From: Parahaliea maris
Lineage (GTDB): Bacteria; Pseudomonadota; Gammaproteobacteria; Pseudomonadales; Halieaceae
Assembly: GCF_008064665.1 (NCBI RefSeq)
Contig: NZ_VRZA01000003.1
Span: forward strand, 124,001 to 188,000
Length of the DNA: 64,000 bases
Reading direction: 5' to 3'
Made by a program: the position numbers and the translations under genes. Shown piece by piece: positions 48,813 through 58,977 of this stretch (positions are counted from its first letter, which is position 1; each line of letters opens with the position of its first letter). Below the pieces are notes generated by a model. That model did no database searches. It was not told the origin of the DNA and worked only from the letters and a program-made list of their open reading frames with translations.

Positions 48813-50030
48813 TCAAACGGCAGCGTCCATTCGGGCTGCGTCCAGTCGGGTGGCAATCAGTTGCATGATCTGCCGCGCCAGGGTCAGCTTGCCTGCGCGT
48901 TCCAGGCGTTGTGCATTATCCCGCCAGATGACGCATACCTCGTTCTCGTCGCTGGCGAAACCCACACCCTCTGCGGATACGTCATTGGCGACGATCATGT
49001 CGAGGTGCTTGCGCTCCAGTTTACCCCGGGCGTAGCTTTCCACATCCTGGGTTTCCGCCGCAAAGCCGACGGTGAACGGGCGCGGCTGGCCGCCGGCGAT
49101 GGTGGCCACAATGTCAGGGTTGCGCACCAGTTCCAGGGTGCTGCGCTCGTCTCCCTTCTTTATCTTCTGTTCCTGCACCGTGGCCGGCCGGTAGTCGGCA
49201 ACCGCGGCGCAGGCAATAAAGATGTCGCAGTCGCCAGCCAGGTCCTGGCAGGCGGCGAGCATCTCCCTGGCACTGATGACATCGACCCGCTCGACATGGT
49301 CCGGCGTTGCCAGGTGCACCGGGCCCGATACCAGGGTGGTTCTGGCGCCGGCCTCGACGGCGGCTCGGGCCAGGGCATAGCCCATTTTGCCCGAGCTGTG
49401 GTTGCTGATATAGCGCACAGGGTCGAGGGCCTCCCGGGTGGGGCCGGCGGTGATGACGACCCGCTTGCCCGCCAGTGCCGTGTGCTGGAAAAGGGCCGCA
49501 GCGTGCTCGGCGATCAGGTTGGGCTCTTCCATGCGCCCCGGGCCGATATCGCCGCAGGCCTGCTCGCCGGCCGCCGGCCCGACAATATGGACGCTTCGCT
49601 GGCGCAGGGTTTCCGCATTGCTCGCAGTGGCCGGGTCGGCCCACATCTGCTGGTTCATGGCCGGTGCCAGCATTACCGGGGCGGGCGTGGCCAGGGCCAG
49701 GGTGGTAAGGAGGTCATCTGCCCGGCCAGCCGCCAGCCGGGCCATGAGGTCGGCGGTGGCCGGTGCAATCAGTAGCAGGTCGGCCCAGCGGGCCAGTTCG
49801 ATGTGGCCCATGCCGAGCTCGGCTTCGCTGTCCAGCAGCTCGGTATGCACCGGGTTGCCGGACAGGGCCTGAAGGGTCAGCGGGGTAATGAACTCCTGTG
49901 CACCGCGGGTCATCACCACGCGCACGGTGGCGCCGAGGGTCTTCAGCTGTCGCACGAGTTCGGCGGACTTGTAGGCGGCAATGCCGCCACTGATGCCGAG
50001 GACGACATTGCGATTAAAAAGATGTGCCAT
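48813..50030 (-). CDS. coaBC: Bifunctional phosphopantothenoylcysteine decarboxylase/synthetase
   Basis: A 405-residue two-domain coenzyme A enzyme. The CoaC flavoprotein half has VVLGISGGIAAYKSAELVRQ, LLIAPATADLMARLA, APAMNQQMW and the active Cys region EQACGDIGPGRM. The CoaB half follows (VVITAGPTREALDPVRYISN, HSSGKMGYALARAAV, AAVADYRP, KIKKG). The start is ATG 50030. It is divergent from radC and 55 bp upstream of algC; the dut gene usually found between these two is missing. Confidence 0.96.
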   Translation of the reverse strand: MAHLFNRNVVLGISGGIAAYKSAELVRQLKTLGATVRVVMTRGAQEFITPLTLQALSGNPVHTELLDSEAELGMGHIELARWADLLLIAPATADLMARLAAGRADDLLTTLALATPAPVMLAPAMNQQMWADPATASNAETLRQRSVHIVGPAAGEQACGDIGPGRMEEPNLIAEHAAALFQHTALAGKRVVITAGPTREALDPVRYISNHSSGKMGYALARAAVEAGARTTLVSGPVHLATPDHVERVDVISAREMLAACQDLAGDCDIFIACAAVADYRPATVQEQKIKKGDERSTLELVRNPDIVATIAGGQPRPFTVGFAAETQDVESYARGKLERKHLDMIVANDVSAEGVGFASDENEVCVIWRDNAQRLERAGKLTLARQIMQLIATRLDAARMDAAV

Positions 50031-50244
50031 TCACACTTCCGAACTGGGACACTGGGCCAGGAAATCGGCACGATAACACCCCGGTTCGCGGCTTGTCACC
50101 GCCACTGCGCTCTGCTGCCACCCCGGTGCTGGCAGGTGCTGGTGGGTGCTGGTGGTTAGAGGGGGGACAGCAGGCCGCAGGCGGGAGGGACCGCTTGCAG
50201 CGGTCGATGGACGTAATGCCTTTTGTTGTTGGCAAGGAGGCCAG

Positions 50245-50919
50245 ATGGCAATCAGCGACTGGGGGGCAGGGGAAGGTCCGCGGGACAAACTGCTGCAGCG
50301 CGGCGCCGAGGCGGTCAGCGACGCAGAATTGCTGGCGGTCCTGTTGCGTACCGGGCGTCGCGGGCGCAGTGCTACCGCCCTGGCGCGGGAGTTACTTGCG
50401 CGCTTTGGCGGGGTCCGGGGCGTGCTGACGGCGGGCGCCGAGCAGATTCTCGGGTGCCCGGGTATGGGCGAGTCGAAACTGGCCCAGTTGCAGGCGGCCC
50501 AGGAGCTGGCGCGGCGCCAGGTTCAGGAAGGGCTGACCGACAGCGACATGATGAGCAGCCCGCAGCAGACCCGTCTCTTTTTACGTCATCACCTGGGGGG
50601 GCGCGAGCGAGAGGTGTTCACCTGCCTGTTTCTCGACAACCAGCACCGCCTGCTGCGCTGCGAGGATCTTTTCTTTGGCACTCTCGACGGTGCCGCGGTG
50701 TACCCGCGGGAGGTTGCGGTGCGGGCGTTGCAATACAGGGCGGCGGCGGTGATTCTTGCCCACAACCACCCCTCGGGAGTAGCCGAGCCGAGCGCCGCTG
50801 ATCGGCGAATTACCGAGCGCTTGCGCGACGCCCTGGGCCTGCTGGATATTCGCGTGCTGGACCATATTATTGTCGGCCGTGGCGAAACCTGCTCCTTTGC
50901 CGAGCGCGGCCTTCTGTAA
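50245..50919 (+). CDS. radC: RadC/YeeS family JAMM-type protein
   Basis: A 224-residue protein with an N-terminal helix-hairpin-helix part ([38 protein letters not shown]) and a C-terminal JAMM/MPN+ metal site ([15 protein letters not shown]). Despite the name, a DNA repair role is not established. ATG 50245 has an AAGGAGG site and is preferred to the upstream starts from 50146. Located next to coaBC and rpmB, as in most gammaproteobacteria. Confidence 0.94.
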   Translation: MAISDWGAGEGPRDKLLQRGAEAVSDAELLAVLLRTGRRGRSATALARELLARFGGVRGVLTAGAEQILGCPGMGESKLAQLQAAQELARRQVQEGLTDSDMMSSPQQTRLFLRHHLGGREREVFTCLFLDNQHRLLRCEDLFFGTLDGAAVYPREVAVRALQYRAAAVILAHNHPSGVAEPSAADRRITERLRDALGLLDIRVLDHIIVGRGETCSFAERGLL

Positions 50920-51240
50920 GTGACATCCTCCGGGCGTGTTCCGTGCCTGGTCTGAACCTGCAGTTGTTCTGAACCTGTACTTGTTCTGAAAAAGCAGCCT
51001 TCTATTACCTCGCCGGGTCAGTTATAGTTGCGCCCCCCTGAGGGGGACGACCCGACGGCTGGACAGACCGCCGCAGGGGCGATGGGGGACCGGTTATTCT
51101 TTCGGCAATTTCTTTGCCCTTTCCTTGAATACGCACCCCTGTTCTGGTATAAAGTCGCGCTTCGCGCGGCTGGGGTCTCCTTTTGACCCGGAAAGCCACA
51201 CCAGTTTCTGACAATTCCCGGGTTTGTGGGAGAGGCAATC
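50920..51240 (+). other. radC-rpmB intergenic region: tandem repeat, hairpin, promoter
   Basis: A 321-bp gap. It holds a 17-bp direct repeat (TCTGAACCTGCAGTTGT at 50951-50967; TCTGAACCTGTACTTGT at 50968-50984; partial TCTGAA at 50985-50990). A nested hairpin follows (CGGGTC 51014-51019/GACCCG 51049-51054 outside CCCCC 51034-51038/GGGGG 51042-51046) that may end radC. The rpmB promoter is at 51125-51153, and a short leader with a CGCGC/GCGCG stem follows. No gene seen. Confidence 0.65.
51125..51153 (+). promoter_or_regulatory. rpmB: Sigma-70 promoter of rpmB-rpmG
   Basis: TTGAAT (51125-51130) and TATAAA (51148-51153) with an ideal 17-bp spacer, followed by a GC-rich discriminator (GTCGCGC) typical of stringently controlled ribosomal promoters. 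The start codon is about 80 bases downstream. Confidence 0.75.
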
Positions 51241-51477
51241 ATGGCAAGAGTATGTCAGGTCACCGGCAAGCGTCCGGTCACCGGTAACAACGTATCACAC
51301 GCAAAAAACCGCACACGTCGTCGTTTTTTGCCCAATCTGCACCAGCACCGTTTCTGGGTTGAGTCCGAGAAGCGCTTTGTGACCCTGCGAGTTTCCAGCA
51401 AGGGCATGCGCATCATCGACAAGAAGGGTATCGAGGTTGTTCTCGGCGATATCCGTGCCCGTGGTGAGAAGGTCTAA
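51241..51477 (+). CDS. rpmB: 50S ribosomal protein L28
   Basis: A 78-residue L28 beginning [20 protein letters not shown], followed by [20 protein letters not shown]. Length matches the E. coli protein. A GAGAGG site precedes ATG 51241. Co-transcribed with rpmG, 28 bp downstream. The cysteine pattern of zinc-binding L28 forms is not present (single Cys), which is normal for gammaproteobacteria. Confidence 0.98.
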   Translation: MARVCQVTGKRPVTGNNVSHAKNRTRRRFLPNLHQHRFWVESEKRFVTLRVSSKGMRIIDKKGIEVVLGDIRARGEKV

Positions 51478-51505
51478 GCGGCTTTTAAGCTAAGGGAGAT
51501 TTCCG

Positions 51506-51661
51506 ATGAGAGAAAAGATTCGTATGATTTCGTCAGCAGGTACAGGTCACTTCTATACCACTGACAAGAACAAGCGCACCACCCCGGACAAGCTGGAAAT
51601 GAAGAAGTACGATCCGGTTGCGCGCAAACACGTCATGTATAAGGAAGGCAAGATCAAGTAA
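51506..51661 (+). CDS. rpmG: 50S ribosomal protein L33
   Basis: A 51-residue L33: [20 protein letters not shown], then [20 protein letters not shown], ending [11 protein letters not shown]. It lacks zinc-binding cysteines, so it is the C-minus type. AAGGGAG at 51492-51498 is the ribosome site. It is second in the rpmB-rpmG operon and is followed by a strong terminator. Confidence 0.97.
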   Translation: MREKIRMISSAGTGHFYTTDKNKRTTPDKLEMKKYDPVARKHVMYKEGKIK

Positions 51662-51707
51662 GGTCAGCCCTCCCTTCGCCTGCGCCCGGCGCCGGCGGTA
51701 CAAAACC

Positions 51708-51738
51708 CAGAAAACCCCGGCTTGTCCGGGGTTTTCTG
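51708..51738 (+). terminator. Intrinsic terminator of rpmB-rpmG
   Basis: Perfect 13-bp arms (51708-51720 and 51726-51738; CAGAAAACCCCGG/CCGGGGTTTTCTG) with a CTTGT loop. The GC core is followed by GTTTTCTGTTTCTG. It lies 46 bp after rpmG and before mutM. Confidence 0.85.
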
Positions 51739-51773
51739 TTTCTGGGCTGGCTGAAGATCACCAGGAGAGAGCG

Positions 51774-52589
51774 TTGCCCGAACTGCCTGAAGTCGAAACC
51801 ACTCGCCGCGGTGTCGCGCCCTACGCCGAAGGTCGGGTAGTTCGCGACCTGGTGGTGCGGGAGGGGCGCCTGCGCTGGCCGGTGCCGGCGGCCTTGCCGG
51901 ACCTGATCCGCGGGCAGAAAATTGACCGCATTGAGCGCCGGGCCAAGTACCTCCTGTTCCATACCCGCGTGGGTACCCTGCTGGTGCATCTGGGGATGTC
52001 GGGATCCCTGCGGGTGCTGCAGGGCGTTCCGCCTCAACCCATGAAGCACGATCATGTGGATGTGGTGCTCGCGGACGGTAACCTGCTGCGCTATAACGAC
52101 CCGCGCCGTTTCGGCTGTTTCCTGTGGCTTTCGCCAGGTGAGGATCACCCCCTGCTGAGTTCGCTGGGCCCCGAACCCCTGTCCGATGAGTTTTGCGGTG
52201 AGCTGCTGTTCCGCCGTTCCCGGGGGCGTAATGGGCCGGTGAAGAGTTTCATCATGGACGGTCATGTGGTGGTCGGCGTTGGTAATATTTACGCCAACGA
52301 AGCCCTCTTCCTGTCCGGTATTCGCCCCGACCGGGCGGCGGGGCGGATTTCCGCCGCCCGCTACGAACAGCTGGCGAACAACATTAAGCAAGTACTTACT
52401 TCGGCTATAACGCAGGGTGGCACTACGCTGCGTGATTTTGTCGGCGGTGATGGCAAGCCCGGTTATTTCGCCCAGCAGCTCTATGTCTACGGTCGGGCGG
52501 GTCTCCCCTGCAAGGCTTGTGGCGCCCTGCTCAGGGAGCAGCGCCTCGGCCAGCGTGCCACGGTCTACTGCGTGACCTGCCAGCGTTGA
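51774..52589 (+). CDS. mutM: Formamidopyrimidine-DNA glycosylase
   Basis: A 271-residue base-excision enzyme for 8-oxoguanine and formamidopyrimidines. The mature N-terminus [12 protein letters not shown] carries the catalytic proline and glutamate directly after the start codon, which here is TTG at 51774 behind AGGAGAG. Other marks are the conserved lysine region in [32 protein letters not shown] and the zinc finger ([20 protein letters not shown], ending CVTCQR). The upstream frame to 51618 crosses the rpmG end and terminator and is rejected. Confidence 0.96.
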   Translation: MPELPEVETTRRGVAPYAEGRVVRDLVVREGRLRWPVPAALPDLIRGQKIDRIERRAKYLLFHTRVGTLLVHLGMSGSLRVLQGVPPQPMKHDHVDVVLADGNLLRYNDPRRFGCFLWLSPGEDHPLLSSLGPEPLSDEFCGELLFRRSRGRNGPVKSFIMDGHVVVGVGNIYANEALFLSGIRPDRAAGRISAARYEQLANNIKQVLTSAITQGGTTLRDFVGGDGKPGYFAQQLYVYGRAGLPCKACGALLREQRLGQRATVYCVTCQR

Positions 52590-52653
52590 TCGGGCTAAAC
52601 TGTTGAATCTCTGGGGATTGTGATTTGCAAGTGATTTGCATAGGGAGTGGAGA

Positions 52654-53016
52654 ATGAAAATAACAGCCGTATCGCGTCGCCTGTCGGCGGCCGCACTGAT
52701 AACGAGTCTGGCACTGCCACAGGCACTGTGGGCACAGGAAGCAGTTGACGAGAGCCCTAATGCCGGGCGCATGGTCGGGGACCTGCTGGTTGCCCGCCCG
52801 ATGGGCCTGGTAGCCACGGTGGGCGGCACCGCCGCGTTCCTGGTCAGCCTGCCTTTTACCCTGTTGGCGGGTCACGCCAGTGAAGCGGCGGAAACCCTGA
52901 TGGTGGGGCCGGCCCGGGCAACCTTCATGCGCTGCCTGGGTTGCACCGAGATGGGCTATACCAACAAGGACGTGGAACGCTACCAGGAAATGACCGGCGA
53001 GGGCGAGGAGGAGTAA
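52654..53016 (+). CDS. Small exported protein with hydrophobic core, unknown function
   Basis: A 120-residue protein with a signal peptide (MKITAVSRRLSAAALITSLA, cut near LWAQ-EAVDE). It has one strongly hydrophobic segment (MGLVATVGGTAAFLVSLPFT), two cysteines in FMRCLGCTEMGY and an acidic end (GEGEEE). The start at 52654 follows GGGAGTGGAG and is preferred to 52636. I do not assign a family. It converges on coaD with 3 bp between stops. Confidence 0.75.
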   Translation: MKITAVSRRLSAAALITSLALPQALWAQEAVDESPNAGRMVGDLLVARPMGLVATVGGTAAFLVSLPFTLLAGHASEAAETLMVGPARATFMRCLGCTEMGYTNKDVERYQEMTGEGEEE

Positions 53017-53019
53017 TCC

Positions 53020-54218
<1,199 letters not shown>

Positions 54219-54299
54219 TTCTCGCTCTCTGGCAGTAATGGTAGGATACGCGTTTGCGCAGAGGTTCCGTCTGCGCACTCTACACCAGCACAAAAGATT

Positions 54300-55598
54300 A
54301 TGAAGTTTTTCAGACGCAAGAAAGCTGCGGACAAGCCCGCGGCCCCGCCCGCTGCGGCGCCGCAAACCCCCGCAGAGGATTCCGCCCGGGTGTCGGAGGC
54401 CGTGGAAGTCGTTCAGACTCCGGTACCGGCTCCGGACGCCCAGGTAAACCGGGATACTGCGGCCGGCACGCCTCCCGAGCCGGTGGTTCCGGCTTCGGAA
54501 GCGAACCCCGCAGCTGGTCCTGAGGAGATTGCTACTTCAGCGGCGCCCGATACGCCTCCGGTGGAGGCCTCCGCGGCATCGGTAGAACAGCCTGCAGCAC
54601 CCGCAGAATCCACAGAAGAACCTGTGGCGCCGGCAGCAGCACCCCCGCAAGCCAAACCCGAAGCGAAAAAAGAGGACGGTTTCTTCCGCCGCCTGCGCCG
54701 TGGCCTCGGCCGCACCAGCGACAACCTGGTGCAGGGCCTTGGCACCATGTTTCTCGGACGCAAGGAAATCGACGAGGAGCTGCTGGAAGAACTGGAGTCG
54801 CGCCTGCTGATGGCCGATGTGGGCGTTGAAGCCACCGTCGACATCATCGGCCGCTTGACCCAGCGGGTTTCGCGCAAGGAGCTGACCCGACCCGAGGCGC
54901 TGGAACAGGCGCTCAAGGAAGAGCTGCAGTCCCTGTTGGAGCCCTGCGAGGTACCACTGGTTCCCGCTGGCCACAAGCCCTATGTCATCCTGATGGTGGG
55001 TGTGAATGGCGTTGGCAAGACCACGACTATCGGCAAACTGGCCCGGCGCTTTCTCGGCGAAGGCAAATCGGTGATGCTGGCGGCGGGGGATACCTTCCGC
55101 GCCGCGGCGGTCGAGCAGCTACAGGTCTGGGGCGAGCGCAACGACGTGCCGGTGATTGCCCAGCACACCGGCGCCGACAGTGCCTCGGTGATATACGATG
55201 CCCTGCAGGCGGCCCAGGCCCGCGGCACCGACGTGCTGATTGCCGATACTGCCGGGCGCCTGCACAACAAGGATCACCTGATGGAAGAGCTGCGCAAGGT
55301 GGTCCGGGTCATGGGCAAGCTGGATCCCGAGGCGCCCCACGAGGTGATGCTGGTGCTGGATGCCGGCACCGGCCAGAACGCCTTGTCCCAGGCCAGCCAG
55401 TTCCAGCAGGTTGTGGGCGTCACTGGCATCACCCTGACCAAGCTCGATGGTACCGCCAAGGGCGGGGTGATCTTTGCCATTGCCCGCAAGCTGGGGCTGC
55501 CCATTCGCTTCATCGGCGTCGGGGAGGCAGTTGAAGACCTTCGCCCCTTCGAGGCGGAACCCTTCATCCGTGCACTGTTCGAGCGGGAAGAGGACTAG
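54300..55598 (+). CDS. ftsY: Signal recognition particle receptor FtsY
   Basis: A 432-residue SRP GTPase receptor. The N-terminal A region (about 1-125) starts with the basic [13 protein letters not shown] and continues as an Ala/Pro/Glu-rich stretch. The NG domain then begins near [19 protein letters not shown]. GTPase motifs are [37 protein letters not shown] and [13 protein letters not shown] 54300; the long upstream frame from 53760 overlaps rsmD and is rejected. First gene of the ftsY-ftsE-ftsX set. Confidence 0.96.
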   Translation: MKFFRRKKAADKPAAPPAAAPQTPAEDSARVSEAVEVVQTPVPAPDAQVNRDTAAGTPPEPVVPASEANPAAGPEEIATSAAPDTPPVEASAASVEQPAAPAESTEEPVAPAAAPPQAKPEAKKEDGFFRRLRRGLGRTSDNLVQGLGTMFLGRKEIDEELLEELESRLLMADVGVEATVDIIGRLTQRVSRKELTRPEALEQALKEELQSLLEPCEVPLVPAGHKPYVILMVGVNGVGKTTTIGKLARRFLGEGKSVMLAAGDTFRAAAVEQLQVWGERNDVPVIAQHTGADSASVIYDALQAAQARGTDVLIADTAGRLHNKDHLMEELRKVVRVMGKLDPEAPHEVMLVLDAGTGQNALSQASQFQQVVGVTGITLTKLDGTAKGGVIFAIARKLGLPIRFIGVGEAVEDLRPFEAEPFIRALFEREED

Positions 55599-55644
55599 TG
55601 CTCCCGCCGGGTGATATTGCCGAATCGAGTGTAGGGAGCACCTG

Positions 55645-56307
55645 ATGATCCAGTTCGAGCGGGTCAGCAAGCGCTATGAAGAGGGCCACGACGCCCTTCG
55701 GGAAATCAGCCTTGAGATTGCCCGCGACGAGCTGGTGTTCCTGACCGGTCACTCCGGTGCCGGTAAAAGCACCTTGCTGCGCCTGATCATGCTCATGGAT
55801 CGACCGACCCGGGGCAAGGTGCGCGTGGATGGCCGGGATCTCTCCACCATCGGCTCCCGCGGGATCCCCCTGCACCGCCGGCAGATTGGTGTGGTGTTCC
55901 AGAACCATCAGCTGCTTTATGACCGCAACGTATTCGACAACGTGGCCCTGCCGCTGGTTATCGCCGGCTACGATCAGCGTGAAATCGGCCGCAGGGTGCG
56001 CGCCGCCCTGGACAAGGTAGGTCTGCTGGCGCGGGAGCGCGCCCTGCCAGTTACCCTGTCGGGCGGTGAGCAGCAGCGGGTCGGAATCGCCCGTGCCGTG
56101 GTGGGGCGGCCACGCATTCTGCTCGCCGACGAGCCTACCGGTAACCTGGACCCCAATCTCTCGGCGGAGATCATGTCCCTGTTCGAGGCGTTCAACCAGG
56201 TCGGGGTGACGGTGTTGATCGCCAGTCACGACCTGGCGCTGATCTCCCGCCTGCAACATCGCATCATTACCCTGCGGGATGGCCAGCTGATGGGAGGCGC
56301 CGCCTGA
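55645..56307 (+). CDS. ftsE: Cell division ATP-binding protein FtsE
   Basis: A 220-residue ABC ATPase working with FtsX to activate peptidoglycan hydrolases at the septum. Walker A is [15 protein letters not shown], the signature [16 protein letters not shown] and Walker [19 protein letters not shown] precedes ATG 55645. The stop overlaps the ftsX start (ATGA-type overlap, TGATG). Located after ftsY as in E. coli. Confidence 0.97.
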   Translation: MIQFERVSKRYEEGHDALREISLEIARDELVFLTGHSGAGKSTLLRLIMLMDRPTRGKVRVDGRDLSTIGSRGIPLHRRQIGVVFQNHQLLYDRNVFDNVALPLVIAGYDQREIGRRVRAALDKVGLLARERALPVTLSGGEQQRVGIARAVVGRPRILLADEPTGNLDPNLSAEIMSLFEAFNQVGVTVLIASHDLALISRLQHRIITLRDGQLMGGAA

Positions 56308-57275
56308 TGGCCGCCGGACCTGCCCCGCGCCGCGAGGGCGCCAGTGCCAGCCGTGCCCGCCTGGCGGACCGCTATCGGGCCTGGCGCGATCACCACAGCC
56401 TGTCTGCCGCCGACAGCCTGCGCCGGGTGTTGGCAAGCCCGGGTTCGAGCCTCCTCACCTGGCTGGTGATAGGGATTGCCATGGCCCTGCCCGCGGCACT
56501 GGGTATTGCACTGGACAACGCCCGCAACGTCAGTGGCAGCTGGGACAGTCCGGCCCAGATTTCCCTGTTCATGCAGGCCTCGGTGGACGAGGCAAGCGCT
56601 GCGGAATTACAGCAAAGCCTGTCGCTGCGCGGTGATGTTGAGAGCGCTCAGCTGATCCCGCGGGATGCCGCACTCAGGGAATTTGCCGAGCTCTCCGGGT
56701 TTGCGGATGTGGTGGCCAACCTGGACGAAAACCCGCTGCCCAACCTGGTGCTGGTCGTGCCGGCCGCGGGGGTGGATCCGGCGGTCCTGCGGGCCGAATT
56801 TGCCGACCTGGCGCAGGTGGATCAGGCGGTCCTCGACATGGCCTGGGTGCAGCGCCTGAACAATATCATGGAGCTGGGCCGGCGCCTGGTACTGGCCCTG
56901 GGCGGCCTGCTGGTCCTGGGGGTGGTGTTGATCCTGGGGAACACCATTCGCCTGGCCATCGAAAGCCGCCGCGACGAGATCGTCATTGTCAAACTGGTGG
57001 GCGGCAGCAATGCCTTCGTGCGCCGTCCCTTCCTCTATACCGGCCTCTGGTACGGGGTGGGTGGCGGGGCAGTCGCCGCATTGCTGGTCCTTGCGGCCCT
57101 GTATTTCCTCGATGGCCCGGTCAGCAACCTGGCCCGTCTCTATCAGAGCGGCTTTACGTTGCAGGGCATTGGCCTCATCGGCAGCCTGCAACTGGTGCTA
57201 CTCGGTGGCTTTCTGGGCCTGGCAGGTGCCTGGCTGGCGGTTTCACGGCACCTTGGAGCGATTGAACCCCGTTAG
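56307..57275 (+). CDS. ftsX: Cell division protein FtsX
   Basis: A 322-residue, four-helix membrane protein forming the FtsEX complex. The N-terminal cytoplasmic tail is basic. The first helix (LLTWLVIGIAMALPAALGIA) is followed by a periplasmic domain (WDSPAQISLFMQASVDEASA, and later residues about 80-180), then GRRLVLALGGLLVLGVVLIL and the last two helices near 255 and 290. The extracellular domain should contact a hydrolase activator. The start overlaps ftsE. Confidence 0.95.
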   Translation: MAAGPAPRREGASASRARLADRYRAWRDHHSLSAADSLRRVLASPGSSLLTWLVIGIAMALPAALGIALDNARNVSGSWDSPAQISLFMQASVDEASAAELQQSLSLRGDVESAQLIPRDAALREFAELSGFADVVANLDENPLPNLVLVVPAAGVDPAVLRAEFADLAQVDQAVLDMAWVQRLNNIMELGRRLVLALGGLLVLGVVLILGNTIRLAIESRRDEIVIVKLVGGSNAFVRRPFLYTGLWYGVGGGAVAALLVLAALYFLDGPVSNLARLYQSGFTLQGIGLIGSLQLVLLGGFLGLAGAWLAVSRHLGAIEPR

Positions 57276-57351
57276 TTGTATTTGGTCCAAGTGCTTGAAA
57301 TGTAACAATTACTTCATGAATCTTTTGCTTGGCGCGGGAACTTTTCCGCGA

Positions 57352-57378
57352 TTAGCACTCTAATAGCATGAGTGCTAA
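57352..57378 (+). promoter_or_regulatory. CIRCE element (HrcA operator) upstream of rpoH
   Basis: A perfect match to the CIRCE inverted repeat: TTAGCACTC, 9-bp spacer, GAGTGCTAA. It ends 29 bp before the rpoH start codon. A CTTGAAA sequence (57294-57300) upstream could be part of a heat-shock or housekeeping -35. HrcA bound here should repress rpoH transcription at normal temperature. The sequence match is direct; the regulation is inferred from the known HrcA-CIRCE system. Confidence 0.9.
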
Positions 57379-57407
57379 ACTTGGCACCTGACATGGAGAA
57401 CCCTCAG

Positions 57408-58265
57408 ATGAACAATACCCTCAAGCCTGTCGACCAGATGGTGCCGGGCGCCAACCTTGCGGCCTACGTGAATGCCGTGAGCAGTATCCCGCTGCTGAGT
57501 GCAGAGCGGGAGCGGGAATTGGCCGAGGACCTGTACTACAACGACAACCTCGAGGCGGCGCGTGAGCTGGTGATGTCACACCTGCGCTTCGTGGTGCACA
57601 TTGCCCGCAGCTATAACGGCTATGGCCTGGCCGAGGCTGACCTGATCCAGGAAGGCAACGTGGGCCTGATGAAGGCCGTCAAACGCTTTAACCCCGAGAA
57701 GGGGGTGCGCCTCGTCTCTTTTGCCGTGCACTGGATCAAGGCCGAGATGCACGAGTTCATCCTGCGCAACTGGCGCATTGTGAAAGTGGCCACTACCAAG
57801 GCCCAGCGCAAGCTCTTCTTCAACCTGCGCGGTGCCAAGAAAAGCCTGGCCTGGCTGACAGCTGAGGAAACCGAAGCGGTGGCGGCCGACCTCGGCGTTG
57901 ACGTCACTGAAGTGCAGCGCATGGAAGGGCGTCTGAGTAGCCGCGACGTGGCCTTTGATGCTCCCACCGATACCAGCGATGACGAGGATGCCTGGCAGGC
58001 ACCCCAGTACTACCTGGAGGACAAGCGCTACGACCCCGCCGTGGAGGTGGAGTCCAGCGAATACCAGGAAAACAGCGAAGCGGCCTTGCACAGTGCCCTG
58101 TCGGACCTGGACGAGCGCAGCCGCGATATCCTGGCCCAGCGCTGGCTGGCGGAGGAGAAGGCTACCCTGCACGAACTGGCTGACAAGTACGGCGTGTCCG
58201 CCGAGCGTATCCGCCAGCTCGAACAGAACGCGATGAAGAAACTGCGCACCGCCATCGCCGCCTGA
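57408..58265 (+). CDS. rpoH: RNA polymerase heat-shock sigma factor RpoH (sigma-32)
   Basis: A 285-residue sigma-32. Marks are [21 protein letters not shown], the core-binding region [40 protein letters not shown], the RpoH box region [20 protein letters not shown] and region 4.2 [23 protein letters not shown] 57408 has GGAGAA seven bases upstream and gives nearly the E. coli length; starts at 57372 and 57393 are less well placed. A CIRCE operator lies in the leader, and a terminator follows at 58290-58313. Confidence 0.97.
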   Translation: MNNTLKPVDQMVPGANLAAYVNAVSSIPLLSAERERELAEDLYYNDNLEAARELVMSHLRFVVHIARSYNGYGLAEADLIQEGNVGLMKAVKRFNPEKGVRLVSFAVHWIKAEMHEFILRNWRIVKVATTKAQRKLFFNLRGAKKSLAWLTAEETEAVAADLGVDVTEVQRMEGRLSSRDVAFDAPTDTSDDEDAWQAPQYYLEDKRYDPAVEVESSEYQENSEAALHSALSDLDERSRDILAQRWLAEEKATLHELADKYGVSAERIRQLEQNAMKKLRTAIAA

Positions 58266-58289
58266 CGATCGCTATCATTGAGAACCCGT

Positions 58290-58313
58290 ACCGGGGCGCC
58301 TTGGCGCCCCGGT
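58290..58313 (+). terminator. Terminator after rpoH
   Basis: Perfect 11-bp arms (58290-58300 and 58303-58313; ACCGGGGCGCC/GGCGCCCCGGT) with a TT loop, 24 bp after the rpoH stop. No long T-run follows, only TTGCGC. A larger structured repeat begins 7 bp downstream. Confidence 0.7.
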
Positions 58314-58320
58314 TTGCGCA

Positions 58321-58588
58321 AGGGCCTGGTCAGGCTATTTGAGTGACCGTCGCTGGACGCCATTTTCCCGCCCAGCGAGGCAGAAGGAGAGTGATGTAGT
58401 GGTGCTACATGATCGACTGATAACGAAGCTGGGCGGGAAAATGGCACCAGCCCTGCGGGTTGCTCCTGAACAAGTGCCACTCAGCGTTGCTCCTCGCTCA
58501 TTTGGAATGACCAAATCACGCTCGTCGCGCCTCGATTGGCACTTGTTCAGGCGCAACGCCGGCCACTCAAATAGCCTGACCAGGCCCT
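58321..58588. repeat. 268-bp multi-hairpin element with 25-bp terminal inverted repeats
   Basis: Terminal arms 58321-58345 and 58564-58588 are perfect 25-bp inverted copies. Inside lie two further long hairpins in series: 18-bp perfect arms 58359-58376/58428-58445, which enclose ATGTAG/CTACAT (58394-58399/58405-58410), and 20-of-21-bp arms 58459-58479/58537-58557, which enclose ATTTGG/CCAAAT (58500-58505/58511-58516). The single strand would fold as a three-way cruciform. There is no transposase or convincing coding frame and no target duplication seen. It is probably a MITE- or REP-type repeat. Confidence 0.85.
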
Positions 58589-58599
58589 AGATCCCCGGC

Positions 58600-58977
58600 A
58601 TGAATAATCTCTTCCTCCCAATCGGCGCCCTGGCCGGCATGCTGGCCGTGGGCTTCGGTGCCTTCGGTGCCCACGCCCTGCGCGGCCGGCTGGACGACTA
58701 CGCCATGGGCGTTTTCGAGACAGCCGTGCAGTACCACTTCTACCACGCCCTGGCTCTGCTTGCGGTGGGCTTGCTGGCCCTGCACCAGCCACACACCGGC
58801 TTGCTACGCCCCGCCGGCTGGCTATTCGTTATCGGACTGCTACTGTTTTCCGGCAGCCTCTACCTGCTGGCGCTGACGGGTACCCGTTGGCTGGGTGCGG
58901 TGACGCCGCTCGGTGGCCTGGCCTTTATTGCCGGCTGGGCCTGCCTGGCGGTAGCCGGGTGGAAGCACCTGTCGTGA
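58600..58977 (+). CDS. DUF423 inner-membrane protein
   Basis: A 125-residue, four-helix membrane protein of the DUF423/YgdD family, function unknown. The family start FLPIGALAGMLAVGFGAFGA is followed by HALRGRLDDYAMGVFETAVQ, YHFYHALALL, then LFSGSLYLLALTG and GAVTPLGGLAFIAGW. It starts 12 bp after the palindromic element. The stop overlaps the GTG of trmB (GTGA), so the two are translationally coupled. Confidence 0.92.
   Translation: MNNLFLPIGALAGMLAVGFGAFGAHALRGRLDDYAMGVFETAVQYHFYHALALLAVGLLALHQPHTGLLRPAGWLFVIGLLLFSGSLYLLALTGTRWLGAVTPLGGLAFIAGWACLAVAGWKHLS

Noticed and set aside
58321-58588. A complete insertion sequence
   Set aside because: Terminal inverted repeats are present, but there is no transposase gene inside and no flanking target duplication was visible.
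58335-58590. Short open frames on both strands within the 268-bp element
   Set aside because: They consist entirely of the inverted-repeat arms, so their peptide sequences follow from the palindromes, and no ribosome site is convincing.
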